17,349 nt of DNA from an uncultured Subdoligranulum sp. Lineage in GTDB: Bacteria; Bacillota; Clostridia; Christensenellales; CAG-314. A program made the position numbers and the translations under genes. Below are positions 7,503 through 14,701 of the stretch, in pieces. The DNA is taken from NCBI GenBank assembly GCA_902496185.1, contig CABUZX010000023.1:1-17349 (forward strand), in the 5' to 3' direction. The notes under the pieces were generated by a model. The model did no database searches and was not told the origin of the DNA. It saw only the letters and a program-made list of their open reading frames with translations. The stretch's first letter is position 1. Each line of letters opens with the position of its first letter.

Positions 7503-8669
7503 ATGAAGAAACGCGTTCAACTCCACGCAAAAGACGTGATGTGCTATCAAGAAAATGAAGAATATTACTTAAACCGCTTTCCGAAACGAGCAAAAACGGA
7601 AGGTATGGTTTATTATTTTCAAAAGATAGACGGCGGCATTGTGAAAACGGAAATAACAGTTGAGCAATGGAAAGAATTATATCTATTCAACAAACGGCTA
7701 TATAGAAGCAACCTAAAGCATTACGACGATAGATATTTTGCGCGTTTCCCTATCTATCAAGACGAAGACGGCGATGAAGCCGACCCAATGGAATACCAAG
7801 CCGATACGGAAAGTTTTTATACCGAAGCAAACGCTTGCGAAAGATTAGACTTGCAAAATGTTATAAGGAGATTAACCGAAGAACAACAAGATATTTATAC
7901 GCTTTCATACATACAAGACTTTACGCAAGAAGAAATCGCCAAAACGTTAAATTTAGAGCAATACCAAGTAAGCCGTATATTAAAAGAACTTGACGAAATT
8001 ATTTATACGGCAAAGTTAGACGACGGCACTCGTGATGAGATTACGTTAAAAGTGGATTACATTTACGACTACTATCGAAGAACGGGCAAATTAGAACATT
8101 TAGAAAACGTTGCTATGGAAGATTTTCTTTCTAACTTATTACCCGAAGAAGATGAAAGAATCCGTTGTTGGTTTTATACTGAAAGTGAATTGTATCGGTA
8201 TGGCATAAAGTTTTTAGTGCGATACAAATTAGAAGATTATTCAAACCGAAATATCTATACGGAAATGTTTTCTTTACAAGACTTATCTGCACGTGGATAT
8301 TTTATGCAGTTTATGACTGACTTGCCGTTGGAATATCAATGGTTATATTTACACCTACAAAAAGAAATAGAACAACGGCAAAAACTGTTCCCAAAACCGA
8401 AAGCACGTAAACATAACCGCTTTATTAAAGAACTTAAAGCAATCGCAAAGAAGGCAAACACGACGCCTATGGAATACTTTAATAACACCTTTTTACCTTA
8501 CTTGGAAAGCAAATGCTCAAAGCAAAATTTAGCCTATGCTAAAAAAGAGTTGGGCTTCTTCGTGGTTAAGGAAGATAATACAACCCCTATATCTGAACAA
8601 CTTGAAAAGACAATTAAGAGTTTGCCAAAGAAAGAACGAGAAAGATTAGAAACCTTAAAAAGAAAATAA
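7503..8669 (+). CDS. Sigma-70 region-4-like regulator of a mobile element
   Basis: The 388-residue product contains LTEEQQDIYTLSYIQDFTQE followed by a recognition helix and a short linker helix (about 124-167), the pattern of sigma-70 region 4 or a LuxR-like helix-turn-helix. The N-terminal ~110 residues are rich in charged and aromatic residues and end in an acidic stretch (86-102). The C-terminal ~200 residues are helical and basic and I do not recognise them. No convincing region 2 is seen, so a classical sigma factor is unlikely. Related region-4 proteins often accompany serine recombinases on clostridial elements, where they are thought to control element genes. The ATG at 7503 is chosen because AAGGTG (7490-7495) lies seven bases upstream; a longer reading from 7413 would run through the upstream terminator. 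Exact function is unknown. Confidence 0.72.
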   Translation: MKKRVQLHAKDVMCYQENEEYYLNRFPKRAKTEGMVYYFQKIDGGIVKTEITVEQWKELYLFNKRLYRSNLKHYDDRYFARFPIYQDEDGDEADPMEYQADTESFYTEANACERLDLQNVIRRLTEEQQDIYTLSYIQDFTQEEIAKTLNLEQYQVSRILKELDEIIYTAKLDDGTRDEITLKVDYIYDYYRRTGKLEHLENVAMEDFLSNLLPEEDERIRCWFYTESELYRYGIKFLVRYKLEDYSNRNIYTEMFSLQDLSARGYFMQFMTDLPLEYQWLYLHLQKEIEQRQKLFPKPKARKHNRFIKELKAIAKKANTTPMEYFNNTFLPYLESKCSKQNLAYAKKELGFFVVKEDNTTPISEQLEKTIKSLPKKERERLETLKRK

Positions 8670-8763
8670 TTTTTAACTTTTGAAAAATCCTTGCATAATT
8701 TACGGCAAGGTGTGTCCTTATATAAGTGAGAGGGCAAAACTTTCAACTAAATAGAGAAATGAG

Positions 8764-8794
8764 AAAGCCTGTAACGGAAACGTTGCGGGCTTTT
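8764..8794 (+). terminator. Terminator after the sigma-like gene
   Basis: AAAGCCTGTAACG (8764-8776) pairs with CGTTGCGGGCTTT (8781-8793) when G-U pairs are allowed, closed by a GAAA tetraloop of the stable GNRA type and followed by a TTTT run (8791-8794). It is an intrinsic terminator on the + strand, 95 bases after the preceding stop. Confidence 0.65.
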
Positions 8795-8820
8795 ATCATA
8801 CTCACAAGGAGGACAACATA

Positions 8821-8841
8821 ATGAGAATACGACCACCATAA
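8821..8841 (+). CDS. Six-residue leader peptide MRIRPP
   Basis: A consensus AAGGAGG (8806-8812) lies eight bases before ATG AGA ATA CGA CCA CCA TAA. The peptide has an Arg-x-Arg pair and ends in Pro-Pro. Arg/Lys-x-Arg/Lys is the known macrolide-dependent ribosome-arrest motif of erm-type leader peptides, and Pro-Pro before a stop slows ribosomes generally. Alternative RNA hairpins follow at 8854-8907, as in attenuators. No resistance gene remains downstream, so any regulated gene has been lost. It could instead be the broken start of a longer gene, since the frame stays open after the TAA until 8926-8928. Confidence 0.45.
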   Translation: MRIRPP

Positions 8842-8853
8842 CGGCAAGCAAAA

Positions 8854-8907
8854 ACTTATAGGCGGCATAAGTGTAGCCCACTACACTTTCCTTTGAAAGT
8901 GGTGGGC
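8854..8907 (+). promoter_or_regulatory. Attenuator-like set of mutually exclusive hairpins
   Basis: Three stems share bases. ACTTAT/ATAAGT (8854-8859 with 8867-8872) overlaps AGTGTAG/CTACACT (8870-8876 with 8881-8887). The latter overlaps the long hairpin formed by AGCCCAC/GTGGGCT plus ACTTTC/GAAAGT around a CTTT loop (8875-8907). Only some can form at once. Set just after a leader peptide, this is the architecture of a translational or transcriptional attenuator. No T-run follows the last stem, so sequestering of a ribosome site is the more likely mode if it works at all. Confidence 0.45.
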
Positions 8908-8923
8908 TCTGCGAGGCAAAATA

Positions 8924-9124
8924 ATGACTAAAAATTAAAGCGGAAAATATCAAAATCCTAAGCAGGTTAAGAAAACCGCTTAAAAAATTATTTTGTTGCA
9001 ATTCTACCGCTTTTTCAAAGCAGGTAAAGAGAATTGCCAAAATGGCGCTTTTGACCTTTTCAAACAATCGGGAAACCCGATTTTTGCCTATGCCTATTTC
9101 GAACAAACAACAACTCAATACTAA
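8924..9124 (+). pseudogene. Broken small ORF with two in-frame TAA codons
   Basis: Reading from ATG at 8924 to TAA at 9122-9124 gives a 66-codon frame interrupted by TAA at 8936-8938 and 8981-8983. The part after the second stop (including RFFKAGKENCQNGAF and GNPIFAYAYF) has a protein-like composition, with alternating aromatic and small residues. I do not recognise the family. No good ribosome site precedes the ATG. An overlapping frame (ATG at 9090, 30 codons, rich in Lys and Asn) and a terminator-like hairpin (9066-9085) lie inside it, so the call is tentative. Confidence 0.3.
9066..9085 (+). terminator. Compact terminator-like hairpin
   Basis: AATCGGG (9066-9072) and CCCGATT (9076-9082) form a seven-base-pair stem with an AAA loop and a TTTTT tail (9081-9085). 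The shape is that of an intrinsic terminator. Its position inside the broken ORF at 8924-9124 weakens one of the two calls. Confidence 0.45.
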
Positions 9125-9262
9125 GAAAAAAGCGAATGAACGTGCGTCCTATAAAGAGGAAAATATATTAGATAAGGATTGAAAAAGATTCATTGCTTGT
9201 AAAAAGAAAAACCGCAATAAAGCGGTCCGTAAATGCAAAAAGCATTAAAAGGAGAAAAAATT

Positions 9263-9499
9263 ATGAAAACTAAATATCATTAAAAAACTAATTACAGGGG
9301 GTAAATAATTATTAAACAAGAACACAACACCAATACTTATCTTTCCGCACCTTCCACTACCGCAGTAAGAAAGGTGAAAGATAAAAAATATCTCGTGCAG
9401 AGTTTTTATCTTGGAGGAAAAGATATAAATACAGTAATACAGCGTGTAGCAATGGATAAAGCCTATGCAGAAACGCTTGAAAATAAGGAGGAATTATGA
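9263..9499 (+). pseudogene. Small recombinase-leader ORF with two in-frame stops (TnpW-like?)
   Basis: AAAAGGAG (9247-9254) precedes ATG at 9263 by eight bases, but TAA codons interrupt the frame at 9281-9283 and 9302-9304. It then stays open to TGA at 9497-9499. The open part encodes about 60 residues, including TAVRKVKDKKYLVQSFYL and NTVIQRVAMDKAYAE. The size, position just before a large serine recombinase and 'RK-x-Y-x-V-x-F' strand pattern resemble the small TnpW-type proteins of clostridial transposons; this is a weak similarity. A second ribosome-like site (AGGGGG, 9295-9300) precedes non-standard ATA/ATT codons at 9305-9313. The product may be made from an ATT start or not at all. Confidence 0.42.
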
Positions 9500-9558
9500 T
9501 ATACTACTGCCAAGTGAATATTGCTCGCTTGGGTTTGGGAGGTAAAAATGAAACCTAA
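9496..9558 (+). CDS. 20-codon ORF overlapping the recombinase start
   Basis: AAGGAGG (9485-9491) lies four bases before ATG at 9496, whose ATGA overlaps the stop of the preceding ORF. The 20-residue peptide ends at TAA 9556-9558, just inside the recombinase gene whose ATG is at 9548. Such overlaps usually serve translational coupling, limiting recombinase output to ribosomes that terminate nearby. The peptide itself has no recognisable features. Confidence 0.4.
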   Translation: MIYYCQVNIARLGLGGKNET

Positions 9559-11158
9559 GCAAAATAAAAATTACATAGTAGGAATTTATGCAAGACTGTC
9601 ACGTGACGACGGACAAGACTCGGAATCAACGAGTATAGAAAACCAACGCTTAATTTTAACCAAGTACGTTAACGAAAAAGGTTGGACACTGCACGACGTT
9701 TATATTGACGACGGAATATCGGGAACTACGTTTGAAAGACCGGGCGTACAAAAATTATTGGACGATGCGAAAAACGGGGTAATCAATACGATAATTGTAA
9801 AAGACCTTTCCCGTTTTGGAAGAAATTATATTCAAGTCGGACAATATCTTGATTACGTCTTTCCAACGTTTGGAATACGTTTTATCGCTATTCAAGACAA
9901 CGTGGATACGGCTAACCGTGATAACAGTGCAATGGAAATGATGCCTATAATGAACGTGTTTAACGAATGGCACGCCGCTAATACGAGTAAAAAGGTAAAA
10001 TCGGTTATTCGCGCACAAGCGAAAGACGGAAAGTATCACTCGCCCAAAGCACCATTTGGATACGTTATCGTGGATAAAGACAAGCGATTGCCCGTAATTG
10101 ACGAACCTGCCGCAAGTGTTGTAAGGCGAATCTTTCAAATGAGATTAAACGGCTACTCTATGAGTAAAATAAAAGACGTTCTTAATCTTGAAGGTATTCC
10201 TTGCCCGCAACGATATATGCAAGAAAAGTTTGGCAAGAAAGGCGATAGTCGTGGCTTAAAGTATTGGTCGATGCAATCGGTAAAATGGATATTAAAAAAT
10301 CCTATCTACACGGGCGACTTAGTTCAACAACGCGTAACAACCGTATCGTATAAAAACCATAAGCGTATTTATCGTGATGAAAGCGATTTTCTTGTGATTA
10401 AGAACACACACGAGCCGATTATAGACCGAGAAACTTTTGAGCGGATACAAGAAATGTTACGTTCGGTCAGTCAAGGACGAAAAACAAAACGAAGCGGATT
10501 CGTTCACGCTCTTTCGGGTTTAATGTTCTGCGAAGATTGTGGCGGTAAAATGCGAATGAGTCGTTCAGTAACAAACGGCAAAGTTTATTGCTCGTTTGAG
10601 TGTGGCGACCATAACAGGCTTGGTAAGGCTTATTGTTTTAGTCATCATATTAACGCAAAGGATATCGAAGAAGTTATTTTGGCGGATATCCGAAGTAAGA
10701 TTGATATGGTAATAGCCGATGAAGACGCCGTTAGAAATACTTTCCTTGAAAGAAGCGAAAAACTTTCTCAAGAGAAAATCAAGTCGATTCAAAATGAGTT
10801 AAAAAAGAAAAGCAAACGACTTGCTGATTTAGATGGGCTTCTTGAAAACGCTTACGTTGACAAGGTTAAAGGTAAAATTCCCGAAGATATTTGCGTTATG
10901 CTAATAACGAGATATACAGACGAGAAGAAAACCTTAACGGCGGAGATTGAAGAACTTAATGAAAGTCTTGCTAAAAGTAGTCAAGTTGTTGCCGACGTGG
11001 ACGAGTTTATAGCGAAGATAAAACGCTATCTAAACGTAAACGAATTAACGAGAGCAATGAGTGTTGAACTTATTGAACGAGTTATAATCGGTGCAACACC
11101 AAAAGACAAGAATACGCCAAGAAAAATACAAATCGTTTACAAAGTCGATTTAGTGTAA
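9548..11158 (+). CDS. Large serine recombinase (site-specific integrase, TnpX type)
   Basis: The 536-residue protein has the resolvase/invertase catalytic domain: YARLSRD with nucleophile Ser18, then VKDLSRFGRN with Arg89 and Arg92. A Recombinase domain follows (~170-290), then a zinc ribbon (C328, C331, C348, with further cysteines in ECGDHNRLGKAYC), a lysine/glutamate-rich coiled coil (~390-480) and a basic tail. The family integrates and excises mobile elements by a 2-base staggered exchange through a 5'-phosphoserine link. The length is typical. The ATG at 9548 has GGGAGG at 9537-9542; an upstream TTG at 9521 would put that site inside the gene. It has no intact accessory transposition gene beside it, so the element could be old or depend on helpers. 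It was most likely the integrase that brought in some or all of the DNA between pntB and parC. Confidence 0.92.
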   Translation: MKPKQNKNYIVGIYARLSRDDGQDSESTSIENQRLILTKYVNEKGWTLHDVYIDDGISGTTFERPGVQKLLDDAKNGVINTIIVKDLSRFGRNYIQVGQYLDYVFPTFGIRFIAIQDNVDTANRDNSAMEMMPIMNVFNEWHAANTSKKVKSVIRAQAKDGKYHSPKAPFGYVIVDKDKRLPVIDEPAASVVRRIFQMRLNGYSMSKIKDVLNLEGIPCPQRYMQEKFGKKGDSRGLKYWSMQSVKWILKNPIYTGDLVQQRVTTVSYKNHKRIYRDESDFLVIKNTHEPIIDRETFERIQEMLRSVSQGRKTKRSGFVHALSGLMFCEDCGGKMRMSRSVTNGKVYCSFECGDHNRLGKAYCFSHHINAKDIEEVILADIRSKIDMVIADEDAVRNTFLERSEKLSQEKIKSIQNELKKKSKRLADLDGLLENAYVDKVKGKIPEDICVMLITRYTDEKKTLTAEIEELNESLAKSSQVVADVDEFIAKIKRYLNVNELTRAMSVELIERVIIGATPKDKNTPRKIQIVYKVDLV

Positions 11159-11178
11159 ATTGAATAGAAAATAAAAAG

Positions 11179-11227
11179 GCACGGTAGTTTATCATTTGTC
11201 CATAATGATAGACTACCGTGCTACACT
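11179..11227. terminator. Bidirectional terminator between recombinase and XRE gene
   Basis: GCACGGTAGTTTATCATT (11179-11196) pairs along all 18 positions with AATGATAGACTACCGTGC (11204-11221), with a single T-G pair, around a seven-base loop. On the minus strand it is followed at once by CCTTTTTATTTT, a good terminator for the XRE gene. On the + strand the T-run (TACACTTTTG) is weaker but sits 20 bases after the recombinase stop. Confidence 0.75.
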
Positions 11228-11290
11228 TTTGAAAATTTTCCACAAAAAAATTCCCCACAAAAAATATCAACTCGATAAATTGGAATTTGC

Positions 11291-11950
11291 TTATCTTTTC
11301 TTATAAATCAAAAGTTCGGGATTTTCTCCGTTTTCTTCATAAGTGCAGATGAGGATAAAATCCATGTTGGCGGCGATACCAAAACATCTATCACCGCCGA
11401 ATTCGCATTCAAGTTGATTCCCGAGGTAGGTTGAGTTATCGTCAAGAAATTTTACCATTTTACCGTTTGGAAGACAATATTCAAGATTGATGTATCCACC
11501 AACAAGAGCGTCAAGCTTCTCAACCTTTGGCATTCCTTCAATCCCAAGAGCGTTGATTTCATCAATCAGTATTCTTTTAAATTCTTCGAGCTTTTCTTTT
11601 CCGCCTATTTCGACATATCGTTTCCAAATATCAAGCGTGTATTCACCGTCGACATAGCACCATTTGCAGTATTCCTCATTGAAATTTCCATCGGTTTCTT
11701 TACTGATATTACAGTCCTCAAGAGGCATACCGCAACATTGACATATTAGATTTCTCGGAGAACCAAGGAGCGTATTAATCGACACGTTAAACAACTGTGA
11801 AAGAAGTTTGAGCGTTTCTGTGTTCGGTATCGTTTCCCCTGTTTCCCAACGGGAGACTGCCTGCCTTGTTACAAATATCTTTTCCGCAAGCTCTTCTTGC
11901 GAAAGACCTTTTTTCATTCTTAACTCATAGATTACGTCTTTTGTTTCCAT
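11291..11950 (-). CDS. XRE-family regulator with zinc-ribbon domain
   Basis: The 219-residue protein starts with an XRE helix-turn-helix (residues ~6-60: LRMKKGLSQEELAEKIFVTR, then QAVSRWETGETIPN). A cysteine-rich zinc ribbon follows (C70, C72, C73, C95, C98). The ~115-residue C-terminal domain ends in strand-rich sequence (ICTYEENGENPELLIYKKR) and may bind a ligand. XRE-plus-zinc-ribbon proteins are common one-component regulators in Clostridia, usually of unknown signal. The ATG at 11950 is chosen over the one at 11959: GGAGAGG (reading down from 11966 to 11960) touches the upstream ATG but is nine bases from this one. The gene is on the opposite strand to the recombinase, with its own promoters and two palindromic operators (11982-12042), which suggests autorepression. 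It may be a host gene rather than part of the element. Confidence 0.82.
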   Translation of the reverse strand: METKDVIYELRMKKGLSQEELAEKIFVTRQAVSRWETGETIPNTETLKLLSQLFNVSINTLLGSPRNLICQCCGMPLEDCNISKETDGNFNEEYCKWCYVDGEYTLDIWKRYVEIGGKEKLEEFKRILIDEINALGIEGMPKVEKLDALVGGYINLEYCLPNGKMVKFLDDNSTYLGNQLECEFGGDRCFGIAANMDFILICTYEENGENPELLIYKKR

Positions 11951-11981
11951 AAAAATCATCCTCTCCGTTAATTGTGCTCAT

Positions 11982-12042
11982 ATTATACTAAAAATTGTCA
12001 AAATTGACAAGCATACTATACACAATTTATCAGAGTTGACAA
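11982..12042 (-). promoter_or_regulatory. Tandem promoters and two palindromic operators of the XRE gene
   Basis: Reading the minus strand, the near promoter is TTGTCA (12010-12005), 17 bases, TATAAT (11987-11982). A second is TTGTCA (12042-12037), 16 bases, TATAGT (12020-12015). The near -35 lies in a perfect dyad, TTGTCAA-TT-TTGACAA (11995-12010). The far -35 lies in a diverged copy (12027-12042). The dyad centres are 32 bases apart, three helical turns. A protein bound to either dyad would block a -35, so the XRE product probably represses itself here. Confidence 0.68.
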
Positions 12043-12141
12043 GAAACTTGCAGTTGCTACCTAATTGTAAAATTCTTATTTATCGGTGAGTTTATTATAT
12101 CGAAAAAATTAGTATAATGCAATCAGTTTTGCGTGGGTAAA

Positions 12142-12173
12142 AGAAAACTCGACTTAAAAAAGTCGAGTTTTCT
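12142..12173 (-). terminator. Terminator of the parE-parC operon
   Basis: AGAAAACTCGACTT (12142-12155) and AAGTCGAGTTTTCT (12160-12173) form a perfect 14-base-pair stem with a four-base loop. On the minus strand the stem's own T-rich end runs on as TTTTCTTTTACC, so it ends transcription from parC, 64 bases after its stop. It also shields the XRE promoters from read-through. Confidence 0.75.
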
Positions 12174-12184
12174 AGATTGCATAA

Positions 12185-12224
12185 TTAAATTCCCTAAGAG
12201 TGACGCCCTTAAGAACGGTTTTTT
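12185..12224 (-). repeat. 40-base dispersed repeat, copy 2 (inverted partner at 141-180)
   Basis: On the minus strand this block starts AAAAAACCGTTC and carries TAGGGA near its end, like the copy after pntB; 29 of 40 positions agree without a gap. It starts 13 bases after the parC stop, transcribed in the same sense as parC. On the + strand it ends GAACGGTTTTTT, which would look like the 3' end of a small transcript, but I see no stable stem in front of the T-run. Confidence 0.6.
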
Positions 12225-12236
12225 CTTTTATTTGGT

Positions 12237-14690
12237 TTATAACGTAGTTTTAAAGTGTACGACGTTTGTCAAAGGCATACCCTTACGCTTGTCTCTCGGT
12301 GGTTTACCCTTGCCGGTACGGGATTCTATACGGATATCTTCGGTATTGACGATATAAGTGCAAGAAGGGTCAATAAGAGCAATATTGTACGGCTCCGTGA
12401 CGTAATCCGCCCACATAACTGAATTTCCGTTGTCGCCCAAGGTTGCGATTTTGACACCCTTTCTGTAACGCGTCATTATATCAATATCGCAAGCCAAAAC
12501 GCGTTTCATATACGCTTTGTCGGTAACAACCACAATTTCGCCTTCGGGAGAAATTTGTCCTGCAAATACCACTTCGTCGTCGTTAAGCATCATACCCTTT
12601 ACACCGCCGGAAACCCTACCTTGTTCGGGAACTTCCGCCGTAATAAAGTTGAGGCACATACCCTGTTTTGTAACGAACAATATCGTTGCGTTGGGTTGTA
12701 AAACTTCCACACCGATAATAGCGTCCTCATCTTTGATTTTTGCCCCGCAAAACGCCGTTTTACCCAAGCCGTATTCCGACCAATCGGTAAGTTTGACCAT
12801 ACCTGCTTTGGTATAAAAGAGCAGTTTGCCTTCTGGCATTTTGTCTCCAACGGTAAACACGGCAACGGGTTTTTCGTCCTTTGCATCTAAGAAGAAGGTG
12901 TTAAATTCAAAACCGACGTCGTTAAACTTTGTTTCCTTAAGTTTTTCTACAGGCAACTGATAGCAATTGCCCTTGTCGGTAAAGAACAAAACTTTGTCGT
13001 TTGAAGTCGCCGGAGTAAAACACAAGTGCATTGCCCCTACCAGCGTTCTTTCGCTTGCGTCCTTAATAGACATTGCAAAACTTCTTGCGGAAATGCATTT
13101 TACGCAATGGGTTGCAGTAATACCTACAACGTAGTTTTCTACGGGTTTTTCGTCCGTTTCGCTGGGAATAGAAATTTGTGACTCTTGCTGAACGATAATC
13201 GTACGTCTTTCGTCACGGTATTGGCGTTTGATTGCCGACAACTCTTGTTTAAGCAAATCGTTTAACGCTTGCTTGCTGTTGATGATTTCGGTGTATTTTT
13301 CAATCAAAGACTTGAGTTCTCTCAACTCGTTTTCGAGCTTAGTTACTTCAAGTCGTGTAATACGAGCAAGTTTAAGTTCAAGTATGGCGTCCGCTTGAAT
13401 ATCAGTCAACTTAAAGCGAGCCTTAAGGTTTATTCTTGCTTCCGTAGTAGAAGAAGAAGTTTTGATGATATGCACTACTTCGTCAATATTTGCAACTGCA
13501 ATAATAAGACCTTCAAGTATATGCGCCCTTTCCTTTGCTTTTTTAAGCTGATATTTTGTACGATTTAACACCACCTGACGTTGATAATTGGTATAGTAGG
13601 CAATAATATCCAACAGCCCCATTTGTTGAGGTTTTCCGTCGGCGATAGCAACCATATTGATACCAAACGTGCACTGCAAGTTGCTGTACTTAAACAAAAC
13701 GTCAATAATCTTTTTGGGATCGTAGTCTTTGCGAACTTTTATTACGGCGCGCATACCCTCCTTGTCGGACTCGTCAACTATATCTAAAATACCGGCAAGT
13801 TGTTCCTTTCTTTCCTCCTTGAGAGCAAGAATTTTAGTCAAAAGGTCAGCTTTGTTTACCTGATATGGCAACTCTGTAATGACGATATTCTTTTTGTCGT
13901 GATCGCCGTTTTCGATATGAACGTTTGCCCGCATTATTATTTTGCCACGCCCCGTCTCGTACGCCTGAGTCAGTTCGTTTGCAATGACGTAACCGCCCGT
14001 AGGAAAATCCGGCCCCTTGATAATCTTCATCATTTCTTTTAAGGAAATGCGACGGTCGTTGATATATGCAATAACTCCGTCGATAACTTCTCCAAGATTG
14101 TGTGGCGGGATATTTGTTGCAAGACCTACGGCAATACCCATTGCGCCGTTTACCAACAAGTTTGGAAAACGCCCCGGCAACATATCTGGCTCCATAAGTT
14201 TGTCGTCGTAGTTTCTGCTCCACTTGACTGTATCCATTTCAAGGTCGCGCAACAACTCCAACGCGAGTGGCGCCATTCGAGCTTCGGTATAACGCATAGC
14301 AGCCGCGCCGTCACCGTCAACACTACCGAAGTTCCCTTGCCCTTCGATAAGGGTTTTGCGCATATTGAAAGGTTGAGCAAGTCTTACCATTGCGTCGTAA
14401 ACGGAAGTATCGCCGTGCGGATGGTATTTTGCAAGGCAATCACCAACGACGGCGGCGCTTTTTCTAAAAGGCTTGTCGGGATTTAGCCCAAGGTTGTGCA
14501 TAGTAAACAAAATTCTTCTCTGAACGGGCTTTAAGCCGTCCTCCACGCGTGGCAACGCTCTGTCCAAAATGACGTATTCCGCGTACGGCATCATGCTGTC
14601 GTGAAATACTTCCTCCATGTTTTTAAAAATCACGTTGCTACCGTCGGGGAGTTTGGCGTATTCTTTAGTTGTAATTTCAAGCTGTTTCAC
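12237..14690 (-). CDS. parC: DNA topoisomerase IV subunit A (type IIA, ParC-like)
   Basis: The 817-residue protein has DSMMPYAEYVILDRALPRVE, then GLKPVQRR, FRKSAAVVGDCLAKYHPHGD (75-94) and AAMRYTEARM with catalytic Tyr134. This is the breakage-rejoining core of a type IIA topoisomerase. A coiled-coil gate and a beta-pinwheel C-terminal domain follow. The pinwheel lacks a clear GyrA box; GRVSGGVKG is the nearest, and this favours ParC over GyrA. The quinolone-determining positions read Thr95 and Asp99. It works with the ParE product to separate replicated chromosomes. The start is GTG at 14690 with AGGAGG (14703-14698) seven bases before it. That ribosome site overlaps the parE stop, so translation is coupled. 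An auxiliary clostridial gyrase-like enzyme is the main alternative. Confidence 0.88.
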   Translation of the reverse strand: MKQLEITTKEYAKLPDGSNVIFKNMEEVFHDSMMPYAEYVILDRALPRVEDGLKPVQRRILFTMHNLGLNPDKPFRKSAAVVGDCLAKYHPHGDTSVYDAMVRLAQPFNMRKTLIEGQGNFGSVDGDGAAAMRYTEARMAPLALELLRDLEMDTVKWSRNYDDKLMEPDMLPGRFPNLLVNGAMGIAVGLATNIPPHNLGEVIDGVIAYINDRRISLKEMMKIIKGPDFPTGGYVIANELTQAYETGRGKIIMRANVHIENGDHDKKNIVITELPYQVNKADLLTKILALKEERKEQLAGILDIVDESDKEGMRAVIKVRKDYDPKKIIDVLFKYSNLQCTFGINMVAIADGKPQQMGLLDIIAYYTNYQRQVVLNRTKYQLKKAKERAHILEGLIIAVANIDEVVHIIKTSSSTTEARINLKARFKLTDIQADAILELKLARITRLEVTKLENELRELKSLIEKYTEIINSKQALNDLLKQELSAIKRQYRDERRTIIVQQESQISIPSETDEKPVENYVVGITATHCVKCISARSFAMSIKDASERTLVGAMHLCFTPATSNDKVLFFTDKGNCYQLPVEKLKETKFNDVGFEFNTFFLDAKDEKPVAVFTVGDKMPEGKLLFYTKAGMVKLTDWSEYGLGKTAFCGAKIKDEDAIIGVEVLQPNATILFVTKQGMCLNFITAEVPEQGRVSGGVKGMMLNDDEVVFAGQISPEGEIVVVTDKAYMKRVLACDIDIMTRYRKGVKIATLGDNGNSVMWADYVTEPYNIALIDPSCTYIVNTEDIRIESRTGKGKPPRDKRKGMPLTNVVHFKTTL

Positions 14691-14701
14691 AACTCTTCCT
14701 C

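Larger units (their letters stand above)
8670..9262 (+). other. Decayed stretch between the sigma-like gene and the recombinase
   Basis: No intact gene of normal size is present here. The stretch contains a small CCTTGC/GCAAGG hairpin (8689-8710), a terminator (8764-8794), a six-codon leader ORF with a consensus ribosome site (8821-8841), alternative hairpins (8854-8907), an ORF with in-frame stops (8924-9124) and two small hairpins (9211-9226 and 9232-9246). The pattern of good ribosome sites followed by very short or broken frames suggests deletion or decay of element genes. Confidence 0.55.

Noticed and set aside
8747..9118. 123-codon minus-strand ORF with hydrophobic segments
   Set aside because: It lies across the leader peptide, the attenuator-like stems and a terminator-like hairpin read on the + strand, and has no good ribosome site; most likely a shadow of structured sequence.
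8821..9499. Reassignment of TAA to a sense codon to rescue the broken frames
   Set aside because: TAA ends most intact genes in the window (for example the helicase and parC), so gene decay is the simpler explanation.
8674..11240. ACTTTTGAAAA shared near 8677 and 11226 (and CTTTTGAAA near 252) as an attachment-site repeat
   Set aside because: Only 9-11 AT-rich bases match and the flanks differ; this is within chance for such sequence.
12133..12357. 74-codon + strand ORF
   Set aside because: It spans the parC terminator, the 40-base repeat and the parC 3' end in antisense; its composition follows from those.
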